From Anaerovibrio sp. RM50 (GTDB lineage: Bacteria > Bacillota > Negativicutes > Selenomonadales > Selenomonadaceae), in the NCBI RefSeq assembly GCF_000622005.1, contig NZ_JHWV01000016.1, forward strand, positions 1-62,739: DNA of 62,739 bases. The letters run 5' to 3'. Below, in pieces: positions 44,460 to 52,490 of the stretch. The position numbers were made by a program, and so were the translations under genes. Within the stretch, counting starts at the first letter, position 1; the number at the start of each line of letters is the position of its first letter. The notes beneath the pieces are model-generated. The model did not search any database. It saw only the letters and a program-made list of their open reading frames with translations, and had not been told where the DNA came from.

Positions 44460-46436
44460 TTACGGCTTAAAATAAACCGTAACACTTGTCCCGGGATCCA
44501 CCACTGTATTGGCGGGGATACTCTGGCCAGTTGATAGCCCCGAGCCCTGAATATTCATTCCCAGTCCCATTTCTCCCAGCTTCTGTGAAACCTCACGGAT
44601 ACTCATGCCACTAAGATCAGGCATTATTTGCTTTCCCGGCGGGGCAGTATTTGCAACTTGCTGAGATGTCTTTTTATTTTGATCCTTATCCATATCTGCA
44701 AATGGATCTGAGGTTGGCTCAATATGCTTATAACGCAACAGCTGGGCAAAGATTTCTCCTGCCACCGGTGCTGCAATCTGACCGCCGTAGAATGCTCCGG
44801 CGGTAGGATCATCGATTATTACCAAAACCACCAGCTGAGGATCATCCACAGGGGCAAATCCACAGAAGGAGGCTATATAGCGGCCCTCCATGTAGCCGGC
44901 AGTATCCTTATTGATTTTCTGGGCTGTACCCGTTTTTCCCGCCACACGATAGCCCTTAACCTGTGCCTTTTGACCACCGCCAGTGGCAACGACCTGCTCC
45001 AGAAGGCCCATAAGTGTTTTATCCGTGGCAGAGCTCAATACCCTACGTACCTCCTCACGGCCATTTTCCTTGTATAATGAACCATCCGCATTGGTAATAC
45101 TCTTTACGATATGAGGCTTTAACAATACACCATCATTGGCAATGGCAGACATAGCTGTACAGAGCTGCAACGGTGTAACCGCAATACTCTGGCCAATGGA
45201 CATGGTGGCAATATCGGAATCCAGCATCTTATCTGTTTCAAAGAGCATACCGGAGGCCTCACCAGGCAGCTCCACTCCAGTTGGCTCGCCAAAGCCAAAC
45301 TTACGGGCATATTCATTTAGCTTTTCCCCGGTCAGAATCTGGCCTATCATGGCAAAACATGTATTGATGGAATTTTTAACGATATCCGTAAAAGTAACTG
45401 TACCAAAGCTTTCACCGTTCCAGTTCTGAATATGCTTGTCCGATACGTTAATACGGCCCGGATCATAGAAGGTCTGCTCCGGACTTACTACCCCTTCTTC
45501 CAGGGCTGCTCCGGCAACAATGGACTTAAAGGTGGAACCAGGCTCGTAAATATCTGACACAGCGTGGTTCTTGATTACGTCCATATTATAGTCGGCAAAT
45601 TTATTTGGATTATAGCTTGGGCGGGCAGCCATGGCCAAAATTTCGCCATTTTTTGGATCCATAACAATGGCGGTAACACTTTGAGGCTGGTTCTCCACCA
45701 TGGCCTTGTCCAGAACCTGCTCCACAATGAACTGCATGGTGGCATCTATGGTAAGGGTAACTGTCTTGCAGCTGTCCCCCTTGTAACGCTGCTGGGAACG
45801 GGAGAAAATGGAATCAAAAATAGTACGGCCCCTCATGTCCGTAAGCACATCTTCTTCCTGCACATCCCCCTTTACGATGCTGTCCATGGAGTATTCCAAC
45901 CCCTCCAGCCCCTTATCCTCCATACCGATAAAGCCAATTATATTCGCGGCCAGCATATCGTTTGGATAGTAGCGCTTTACCTCATCATCCATCCAGAGGC
46001 ACTCATAGCCCTTATCCTTTTTCAGCTGATTAATGGCGGCCTCCTCATCACTTTCAAGACCATGCTTCACCGCATAATAAGCTCCGCCCTCACGGATACG
46101 GTTGGCGATGGTCTCAGCGGGTATATTAATAATAGGGCTCAGTTCAGCGGACAACACCTGAATGTCCTCCTCACTGCCCACCTTGTCCGGGCGTATGACC
46201 AGAAGCTTGGCTATACGGCTGATGGCCAGCTCACGGCCGTTACGGTCCAGAATCTTCCCCCGGGGAGACTGACGCACCACGTTATCCCGGGCTATGTTCA
46301 TGATTTTTTCTTCCATTTCGCTGTGCTGAATTACCTGCAGGATAAAATATCTGCCAATAGTAACAACAAACAGCGCCATAATTACCACGATAAGAATATC
46401 TATGTTTCTCAGAATTTTAGGCTGTTTATTTTTCAT
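44460..46436 (-). CDS. Class B penicillin-binding protein with PASTA domain (FtsI/SpoVD-like)
   Basis: A 658-residue transpeptidase anchored by an N-terminal helix (residues 12-33). The dimerisation domain contains RGKILDRNGRELA; the transpeptidase has S301 (GSTFKS), a second motif SIN and KTGTAQK; one PASTA domain is at the C-terminus (about 595-658). It cross-links septal peptidoglycan. A PASTA-bearing form is typical of SpoVD/FtsI of Bacillota. The gene is monocistronically started and read into the HAD, rapZ, yvcK and whiA genes. Confidence 0.92.
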   Translation of the reverse strand: MKNKQPKILRNIDILIVVIMALFVVTIGRYFILQVIQHSEMEEKIMNIARDNVVRQSPRGKILDRNGRELAISRIAKLLVIRPDKVGSEEDIQVLSAELSPIINIPAETIANRIREGGAYYAVKHGLESDEEAAINQLKKDKGYECLWMDDEVKRYYPNDMLAANIIGFIGMEDKGLEGLEYSMDSIVKGDVQEEDVLTDMRGRTIFDSIFSRSQQRYKGDSCKTVTLTIDATMQFIVEQVLDKAMVENQPQSVTAIVMDPKNGEILAMAARPSYNPNKFADYNMDVIKNHAVSDIYEPGSTFKSIVAGAALEEGVVSPEQTFYDPGRINVSDKHIQNWNGESFGTVTFTDIVKNSINTCFAMIGQILTGEKLNEYARKFGFGEPTGVELPGEASGMLFETDKMLDSDIATMSIGQSIAVTPLQLCTAMSAIANDGVLLKPHIVKSITNADGSLYKENGREEVRRVLSSATDKTLMGLLEQVVATGGGQKAQVKGYRVAGKTGTAQKINKDTAGYMEGRYIASFCGFAPVDDPQLVVLVIIDDPTAGAFYGGQIAAPVAGEIFAQLLRYKHIEPTSDPFADMDKDQNKKTSQQVANTAPPGKQIMPDLSGMSIREVSQKLGEMGLGMNIQGSGLSTGQSIPANTVVDPGTSVTVYFKP

Positions 46437-46575
46437 TATTCTACTCCAAATTTATACTATTCTAACTTATTATTTTACACCAATATAGTACAAATGCCAA
46501 AATTTCGCTTACACAAAATAAAATATCAAAATTGTATCTATTTAAAGAATTTTTTTACGATTTTTAAGATAAAAG

Positions 46576-46605
46576 TTTACTTTTGCATCTTTTCGCTGGT
46601 ATAAT
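46576..46605 (+). promoter_or_regulatory. Promoter of the Lrp-type gene
   Basis: TTTACT, 18-nt spacer, perfect TATAAT preceded by TGG (extended -10), 24 nt before the start codon. The short distance leaves little leader. Confidence 0.7.
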
Positions 46606-46629
46606 GTAGCTAGAATGGTGGTGTTGAAA

Positions 46630-47076
46630 ATGGATGATATTGATAAGAAGATCCTTAAGCGCCTGCAAGAAAACGCCCGTGTCACAATTTCGGTTTTGAG
46701 TTCGGAGATTTCCCTCTCCATGCCAGCTATCAGTGAACGTTTAAAAAAGTTGGAAGCTTCTGGTGTCATTAAACAGTATACCGCTATTTTGAATCCTGAG
46801 CTTGTGGACAAGCAGCTTATGGCTTTGGTGTTCCTTAGCTTTAACAACCCTAGCCATGGTGACAGATTCAAGGATTTTGTGGTGGATGAGCCCGACATCA
46901 AGGAATGCTTCTACATCACTGGTGACTTCGATTATTCTTTGAAGATAATCACTCAAAATACTACTACTCTGGAAAATCTTCTGACACGCATCAAGGAACA
47001 GACCGGCGTGAGCAAGACGCAAACTATCGTGGTTCTGTCATCTATCATTGACAGGCCTTCCGTAACCGTTGAATAA
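46630..47076 (+). CDS. Lrp/AsnC family transcriptional regulator
   Basis: A 148-residue regulator with an N-terminal HTH (DDIDKKILKRLQENARVT...MPAISERLKKLEASGVIKQYTA) and a C-terminal RAM ligand domain (VDEPDIKECFYITGDFDYSLKI). Members sense amino acids. The target is unknown: divergent genes are the PBP operon upstream and, downstream, convergent rlmH. I chose the ATG of MDDIDKKIL; an ATG five codons upstream lacks a ribosome site. Confidence 0.88.
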   Translation: MDDIDKKILKRLQENARVTISVLSSEISLSMPAISERLKKLEASGVIKQYTAILNPELVDKQLMALVFLSFNNPSHGDRFKDFVVDEPDIKECFYITGDFDYSLKIITQNTTTLENLLTRIKEQTGVSKTQTIVVLSSIIDRPSVTVE

Positions 47077-47087
47077 TTCTGTATAAT

Positions 47088-47122
47088 AAAAATGGGACTG
47101 CCTTAGGCGGTCCCATGTTTTG
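47088..47122. terminator. Bidirectional terminator between the Lrp-type gene and rlmH
   Basis: ATGGGACTGCC and GGCGGTCCCAT pair with one wobble around TTA, with an A-run before and TGTTTTGTTT after, serving both convergent genes. Confidence 0.8.
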
Positions 47123-47130
47123 TTTCCTCA

Positions 47131-47610
47131 TTACCAATGGTACTTTTCCCCACGGTTAATTTTAAATGCCCTGTATATCTGCTCCACCAGCAGGAGACGC
47201 ACCATCTGATGGGTAAAGGTCATCCTGGAAAAGCTGAGGAGCATATCTGCGGCGGCCCTTACTTCAGCGGACAAGCCAAAGGCACCGCCTATAAGGAAGG
47301 TTATGTTGCTTTTTCCCGACAGGCCCAGGCTGTCAATCTTGGTTGCCAGCTCCTCAGAGGACAGCTCCTTGCCATACACGTCCAGAACTATAAGATAGCT
47401 TCCCTCCGGCACCTGCTTTAAGAGACGCTGGCCCTCCTGGGTCAGTGTCTGCTGTTTTTCAGCCTCGGAGGGATTATCCTTCATTTTTTCTTCGCTGATT
47501 TCAGTAATCTTCACATTGGCGAAGGGACCCAGCCGCTTCAAAAATTCATTTATGCCCTCAGTGAGATATTTTTCCTTTATCTTCCCTGCGGTAACTATAT
47601 TGATTTTCAT
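47131..47610 (-). CDS. rlmH: 23S rRNA pseudouridine-1915 N3-methyltransferase
   Basis: A 159-residue SPOUT methyltransferase with the knot motif FLIGGAFGLSAEV and the conserved C-terminal RAFKINRGEKYHW. It methylates pseudouridine 1915 in helix 69 of 23S rRNA. Its position after walJ and htrA is the typical Bacillota wal-locus tail. Confidence 0.96.
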   Translation of the reverse strand: MKINIVTAGKIKEKYLTEGINEFLKRLGPFANVKITEISEEKMKDNPSEAEKQQTLTQEGQRLLKQVPEGSYLIVLDVYGKELSSEELATKIDSLGLSGKSNITFLIGGAFGLSAEVRAAADMLLSFSRMTFTHQMVRLLLVEQIYRAFKINRGEKYHW

Positions 47611-47615
47611 CCTGA

Positions 47616-48707
47616 TTAACCCTCAACAGGCTGGGCATCCAGAGTAACATTTACAGTCTTGGTGGTACCGTTGGAGTCGTATTTGACCTCCACTGTTTCA
47701 CCCACCTGATGAGCTGTTATTGCTGCCCGCAGCTCTCCCACGGTGTTAACCTCTGTTCCGCCTACAGCCAGAATAATATCACCGCGGCGGAAGCCGGCAC
47801 GGCCTGCAGGACCATCCAAAGATACATTAAATACATATACGCCCTTGTCAATATTCAAAATATATCCGCTGCGGGCTGCAGATTCCTTGTCGAACACACT
47901 TACACCAAGATATGGTCTGGTTACATGGCCCTGGGCTATAAGCTCCTCCACCACACTGCGAACAGTGTTTATTGGAATAGCAAAGCCCATGCCCTCTACG
48001 GCATTTGTAACAATTTTCTGGGAATTGATGCCAATAACCTTGCCATCGGCATTTACCAAAGCACCGCCGGAATTTCCCGGATTAATTGCCGCATCTGTCT
48101 GGATGAGCTTCATATTACTTTCGCCCTTATTGAGGACGCGATTAACTGCACTGATTACACCAGTAGTAACACTGCCCTGGAATTCCAGCCCCATTGGATT
48201 GCCAATGGCAATGGCAGGCTCACCCACCATAATGTCATCAGAGTCGCCGAACTCCGCTGCCGGCAAATCATTGGCATCAACCTTTACCACTGCCAAATCA
48301 GTGATTTCGTCTGCTCCCACCAGCTTGCCGTTTAGGCTGCGGCCATCGGACAGGGAAACAATTATCTCCTTGGCCCCGTCAATAACGTGATTATTGGTTA
48401 CGATATAACCATCGCTGCGGAAGATTACGCCGGAACCATATCCCTCCACATCACGAATATTGAAGAAGAAATCTCTGGCAACGGCTTTATTGGTAATACC
48501 CACCACTGCAGGGCCCACGTTCTTGGCCGCCCTGACAACTGGCGTGTTTCTGGCATCTGATACATTAGTGTTGTAGCTTGGACTGGAGGCAGGGATTCCT
48601 TCGGCTACATTATTTTTGCCGCATCCCCCCAGCATTACTGAGCCCGCTACCAGGAGACCCATTACAACCGGCAGACAAGACTTAAAAATTCTCTTCTTTG
48701 TAATCAT
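47616..48707 (-). CDS. htrA: HtrA/DegP-type serine protease with PDZ domain, lipoprotein-like
   Basis: A 363-residue envelope protease. The N-terminus ends in a lipobox (GSVMLGGC), so lipid anchoring is likely. The trypsin-like domain has the triad in VTNNHVID (His), TDLAVVKVD (Asp) and NPGNSGGAL (Ser); one PDZ domain follows (about 265-355). It degrades misfolded envelope proteins. I chose the ATG of MITKKRIFKS after GGAGGGAGA; an in-frame TTG five codons upstream overlaps the ribosome site. Confidence 0.93.
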   Translation of the reverse strand: MITKKRIFKSCLPVVMGLLVAGSVMLGGCGKNNVAEGIPASSPSYNTNVSDARNTPVVRAAKNVGPAVVGITNKAVARDFFFNIRDVEGYGSGVIFRSDGYIVTNNHVIDGAKEIIVSLSDGRSLNGKLVGADEITDLAVVKVDANDLPAAEFGDSDDIMVGEPAIAIGNPMGLEFQGSVTTGVISAVNRVLNKGESNMKLIQTDAAINPGNSGGALVNADGKVIGINSQKIVTNAVEGMGFAIPINTVRSVVEELIAQGHVTRPYLGVSVFDKESAARSGYILNIDKGVYVFNVSLDGPAGRAGFRRGDIILAVGGTEVNTVGELRAAITAHQVGETVEVKYDSNGTTKTVNVTLDAQPVEG

Positions 48708-48737
48708 TTTCTCTCCCTCCAAAATATATAAAATATA

Positions 48738-49499
48738 TCAAAAATCCACACTGACACATCTGTCCTGGGCCGTGAGGATAAGCTCCATGTTCTTTACCCC
48801 CTGCTGGTCCAGAATCTGCCGAACGGTTTTCATCGCCAAATCCGGCATATTATTTGATTCACTGAGATGTGCCAGCAAGACCTTTTGCGGTGGTTGTTTT
48901 AAATGAACCAGAGTCCATGCTGTGTCCATATTGGACAGGTGGCCCCGGTTGCTCAATATACGCTGCTTTAATGGCCAGGGATATTCGCCATTTTTCAGCA
49001 TATCAACATCATGGTTGGCTTCCAGTATCATTACCCGGGCTGATTCCAGCTCCTGTCTGAGGTTGCTGTCCACAAAGCCCATGTCCGTGGCTACCACACA
49101 TTTCACACTGCCATTTATGGAATAGCCCACCGGGTCCGCCGCATCATGGGGAATTCCGAAAGCCTTTATGGTCAATTTATTTATTCTGACCCTATCCATA
49201 ATTGGATTAATACACTCCTGGGGAATGTCCCTATAGCAGCTCATGGCCCGAAAAGTTTCCGGACGGCTGTATACCGGTACACCATATTTCTTTGTCAAAG
49301 TGGCAAGCCCCTTTATGTGGTCACTGTGCTCATGGGTTATAAAGACCCCATCCAACTCTTCAATGGAATGACCTATATTTCCAAGCTCTTGCCTTATGCG
49401 CCTTGCGCTGATTCCAGCATCCACCAAAAGACGGCTGCCCTCCATATCTATGAAAGTACAGTTTCCCTTGCTGCCGCTGGCCAAAACCGAAACCTGCAT
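48738..49499 (-). CDS. walJ: MBL-fold hydrolase WalJ/YycJ
   Basis: A 253-residue metallo-beta-lactamase fold protein with the metal motif THEHSDHIKG and further ligands in GIPHDAADP and LSESN. It belongs to the YycJ/WalJ group of putative nucleases linked to the WalRK locus and to mismatch repair in some Bacillota. walR/walK are not in the window; only the distal part walJ-htrA-rlmH is. The ATG follows GGAGGAAAG. Confidence 0.9.
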   Translation of the reverse strand: MQVSVLASGSKGNCTFIDMEGSRLLVDAGISARRIRQELGNIGHSIEELDGVFITHEHSDHIKGLATLTKKYGVPVYSRPETFRAMSCYRDIPQECINPIMDRVRINKLTIKAFGIPHDAADPVGYSINGSVKCVVATDMGFVDSNLRQELESARVMILEANHDVDMLKNGEYPWPLKQRILSNRGHLSNMDTAWTLVHLKQPPQKVLLAHLSESNNMPDLAMKTVRQILDQQGVKNMELILTAQDRCVSVDF

Positions 49500-49604
49500 C
49501 TTTCCTCCTATAAACCAAGTATAAGAAGCCCTGCTGAAAAAATTCTGTAAATAATATTATATTTTTCTTAGAACCCCATATACCATAACAAAAAAGATGA
49601 AAAA

Positions 49605-49650
49605 GGTCAAAAAGAAAGGGCAGGGCCACTTCCTTGAACGACCCTACCCT
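49605..49650 (-). terminator. Terminator of the Fur-family gene
   Basis: On the minus strand GGGTAGGGTC and GGCCCTGCCC pair with two wobbles around a 12-nt loop and are followed by TTTCTTTTTG. Confidence 0.75.
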
Positions 49651-49656
49651 TGTTAC

Positions 49657-50097
49657 TCAGTTATATTTTTTCTCTTTTCTCTGACATTTAGGACACTCAC
49701 CGTAAAAATACAGCTGTCTGCCAGTCATCTTGTAATCTGAAAGCTTGGCCACCTGATCCATAATGGCTTCATCGTCGAAATCCATAATATCATCTACCCT
49801 GCCACAGGTGTTGCAGCGTACATGGGGGTGATTTTCCATTCTGGCGTCATAGCGGTAGCTGTCCTCGCCAAGGTTCAGCACCTGAGCCAGACCGATCTTG
49901 TCAAAAATCTCCATGGTCTTATATACAGTTGCCAGACTCATGGCAGGATAAGTTGGCAATAACTTATTATAAAGCATTTCAGCATTTGGATGTTCCGTTG
50001 TATTCTGCAAAGCATCATAAACTGCAAGACGCTGTGGTGTTACCTTGAAGCCATGATCGCGAAGTATATTTGCTACACTTTGCATATCCATCATCAT
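49657..50097 (-). CDS. Fur family regulator (PerR-like)
   Basis: A 146-residue metalloregulator: winged helix (GFKVTPQRLAVYDALQ...ATVYKTMEIFDKIGLA), hinge, and dimer domain with HPHVRCNTCGRVDDI and CPKC. The two CxxC pairs form the structural zinc site; the RYDARMENHPHVRC region resembles the PerR/Fur regulatory metal site. Whether it senses peroxide or iron cannot be decided by eye. A perfect 20-bp palindrome lies 46 nt upstream of its start, suggesting autoregulation. The ATG follows GGAGG at 9 nt. Confidence 0.88.
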   Translation of the reverse strand: MMMDMQSVANILRDHGFKVTPQRLAVYDALQNTTEHPNAEMLYNKLLPTYPAMSLATVYKTMEIFDKIGLAQVLNLGEDSYRYDARMENHPHVRCNTCGRVDDIMDFDDEAIMDQVAKLSDYKMTGRQLYFYGECPKCQRKEKKYN

Positions 50098-50142
50098 AAA
50101 ATATTTCCTCCAGACTTAGTTGTACGTTATAACTATCTTTTA

Positions 50143-50162
50143 TAATTATCAATTGATAATTA
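50143..50162. promoter_or_regulatory. 20-bp perfect palindrome, candidate Fur/PerR operator
   Basis: TAATTATCAATTGATAATTA is a perfect inverted repeat built from ATTATCA/TGATAAT half-sites as in Fur and PerR boxes. It lies between the Fur-family gene (-) and tex (+), so it could control both. Confidence 0.7.
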
Positions 50163-50247
50163 ATCTCCATTGAGTATTTTACATACAATTAACTTTCATG
50201 TCAATATATAGGATAATAGTTTCATTTCTACCCAAAGGAAATAATAT

Positions 50248-50256
50248 GGTATAATT
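50248..50256 (+). promoter_or_regulatory. Extended -10 promoter of tex
   Basis: TGGTATAAT (TGn plus perfect TATAAT), 38 nt before tex. The -35 is weak. Confidence 0.5.
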
Positions 50257-50294
50257 ACATGGTTATTGCTTATTTAATGGAGGAATAAATCAGA

Positions 50295-52490
50295 ATGAAA
50301 ACAGAAAACATCAGTAAAATAATTTCCGATGAATTAAAAATAAAAGTTTTTCAGGTGGATGCTGTTACAGAACTTTTGGACGAGGGCAACACCATCCCAT
50401 TCATTTCCCGTTACCGAAAGGAAAAAACCGGGGAACTGGACGAGGAAAAGGTGCGCATTATTTCCGAAAGGCTGGCATATCTCCGCAATTTCGTAAAGAG
50501 GCAGGAAGAAATCCTCAATAAAATAGAGGAACAGGGCAAGCTTACCCCTGAACTCCAGCAGGCCATTGAGAAGACCACCAAGCTCCAGGAGCTGGAGGAC
50601 ATCTATCTTCCTTACAAGCAGAAGAAGCGCACCAGAGCCCAAAAAGCCAAGGAAAAGGGACTGGAGCCACTGGCCAACACCATTATGCTCCAAAGCCTTA
50701 ACAACGGCACTCCGGAGGATGTAGCTGCTGAATACATTAATCCTGAGCTGGAAGTGGAAACTGCCCAGGATGCCCTGGAGGGGGCCCAGGATATAATTGC
50801 TGAAATGATTTCCGAGGAGGCCCAGCTTCGTCAGGAGCTGCGCAAGTTCCTCTGGAACAATGCTTTTATTACCACCTCCCTTGACGAGGAAAAGGAAAAA
50901 ACTGATGAGGGAAAGGTATTTCTTATGTACAAGGAATACAGGGAGCTGGTCCGCACCCTACCATCCCATCGCATTCTTGCCATTAACCGAGGTGAAAAGC
51001 TGGAATGCCTTAAGGTAAAGCTGGAGGCCGATGAGGAAAAAATCCTCTCACTTATTGGCAAACGCTTCATAAAGGGTACTTCCATTTTCCAAAGCCTGTT
51101 AAAAGACACCGTGTCTGACAGCTGGAAGCGCCTTATTCAACCATCCCTCGAACGTGAAATCAGAAATCAGCTTACGGAAACTGCGGAGAAGCAGGCTATT
51201 GATATTTTTGGCACAAATCTGCGCCAGCTTTTACTACAGGCCCCACTGTCCGGCTTCACCGTAATGGGACTTGATCCCGGCTACCGCACAGGCTGCAAAA
51301 TGGCCATTGTGGATCCAACGGGCCACGTTCTCGACCACGGTGTTCTTTATATTACCCACGGAGAAAAGGGCGCTGCAGAGTCTGCCAAGAAGGCACTGGC
51401 CCTTATCAAAAAATACAAGGTAAATCTCATCTCCATCGGCAACGGCACAGCCTCCTTTGAGACGGAGGAATTTGCCGCCAAGCTAATAAAGGACAACAGC
51501 CTCGATACCCATTATATAGTTACCAGTGAGGCGGGAGCTTCTGTTTATTCCGCTTCCCCTCTGGCCAAGGAGGAACTGCCTGAATACGACGTTACCATCC
51601 GCGGTGCCGTATCCATTGCCCGCCGTGTACAGGACCCTCTGGCGGAGCTGGTAAAAATTGACCCTAAAGCCATTGGGGTTGGTCAGTACCAGCATGACGT
51701 AAATCAAAAGGAGCTGGCCAATACCCTTGACCAGACCATTGAATCCGCCGTAAATCACGTGGGAGTAGAGCTGAACACCGCTTCCCCTGCCCTCCTGAAG
51801 CATGTGGCAGGCATTAACGCCACCATTGCCAAAAATATTGTGGCCTACAGAAACGAAAACGGACCATTCAGCTCCCGCAAGGAACTTTTAAAGGTGGCCC
51901 GTCTGGGCAATGCCGCCTACACCCAGTGTGCCGGCTTCCTCCGAATCGGCGGAGGCAAGATGCCATTGGATAACACCCCTGTCCATCCTGAATCCTATGA
52001 ACTGGCCAAAAACATTCTGGGAAAATTAGGGGCAGACCTGAATATATTTAGTGACAAAAAGCAGCTTGAAATACTCCAGGCCAAAATCAAGCTGGCCAAC
52101 CCGGAAAAGCTGGCCAAGGACCTGGATGCCGGTGTACCAACGGTAAAGGATATTTTGGATGCCCTTGCCAAGCCGGGCCGTGACCCCCGTGAGGATCTGC
52201 CGGTACCACTTACCAGAAAGGCCATCGTTAAGCTTTCCGATATTAAAGTGGGCACTATTATGCGGGGAACCGTACGCAACATAACCGATTTTGGCGCCTT
52301 CGTGGATATTGGCATAAAGACCGCCGGGCTTGTGCATATTTCCGAGCTGAGCAACAAGCACGTAAAGCATCCCCTGGATGTAGTGGCAGTTGGAGATATT
52401 GTTACCGTGCTGGTTATCAGCGTGGATGAGTCCCGTGGCCGCATTGGTCTCAGCATTAAGCAAGTACCTCAGGAGGCCAGGGCTATATGA
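50295..52490 (+). CDS. tex: Tex-type RNA-binding protein (S1 domain)
   Basis: A 731-residue Tex/Spt6-like protein: N-terminal Tex helices, a YqgF/RNase H-like domain (VMGLDPGYRTGCKMAIVD), a helix-hairpin-helix region (ASPALLKHVAGINATIAKNIVAYR...GPFSSRKELLKV) and a C-terminal S1 domain (KVGTIMRGTVRNITDFGAFVDIG). It binds nucleic acids and takes part in transcription or RNA processing. The ATG follows GGAGGAATAAATCAGA. Its stop overlaps the next gene by four bases. Confidence 0.95.
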   Translation: MKTENISKIISDELKIKVFQVDAVTELLDEGNTIPFISRYRKEKTGELDEEKVRIISERLAYLRNFVKRQEEILNKIEEQGKLTPELQQAIEKTTKLQELEDIYLPYKQKKRTRAQKAKEKGLEPLANTIMLQSLNNGTPEDVAAEYINPELEVETAQDALEGAQDIIAEMISEEAQLRQELRKFLWNNAFITTSLDEEKEKTDEGKVFLMYKEYRELVRTLPSHRILAINRGEKLECLKVKLEADEEKILSLIGKRFIKGTSIFQSLLKDTVSDSWKRLIQPSLEREIRNQLTETAEKQAIDIFGTNLRQLLLQAPLSGFTVMGLDPGYRTGCKMAIVDPTGHVLDHGVLYITHGEKGAAESAKKALALIKKYKVNLISIGNGTASFETEEFAAKLIKDNSLDTHYIVTSEAGASVYSASPLAKEELPEYDVTIRGAVSIARRVQDPLAELVKIDPKAIGVGQYQHDVNQKELANTLDQTIESAVNHVGVELNTASPALLKHVAGINATIAKNIVAYRNENGPFSSRKELLKVARLGNAAYTQCAGFLRIGGGKMPLDNTPVHPESYELAKNILGKLGADLNIFSDKKQLEILQAKIKLANPEKLAKDLDAGVPTVKDILDALAKPGRDPREDLPVPLTRKAIVKLSDIKVGTIMRGTVRNITDFGAFVDIGIKTAGLVHISELSNKHVKHPLDVVAVGDIVTVLVISVDESRGRIGLSIKQVPQEARAI

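Noticed and set aside
46630-47076. Lrp-type regulator as controller of the neighbouring PBP operon
   Set aside because: Divergent position alone is not evidence; no operator was recognised.
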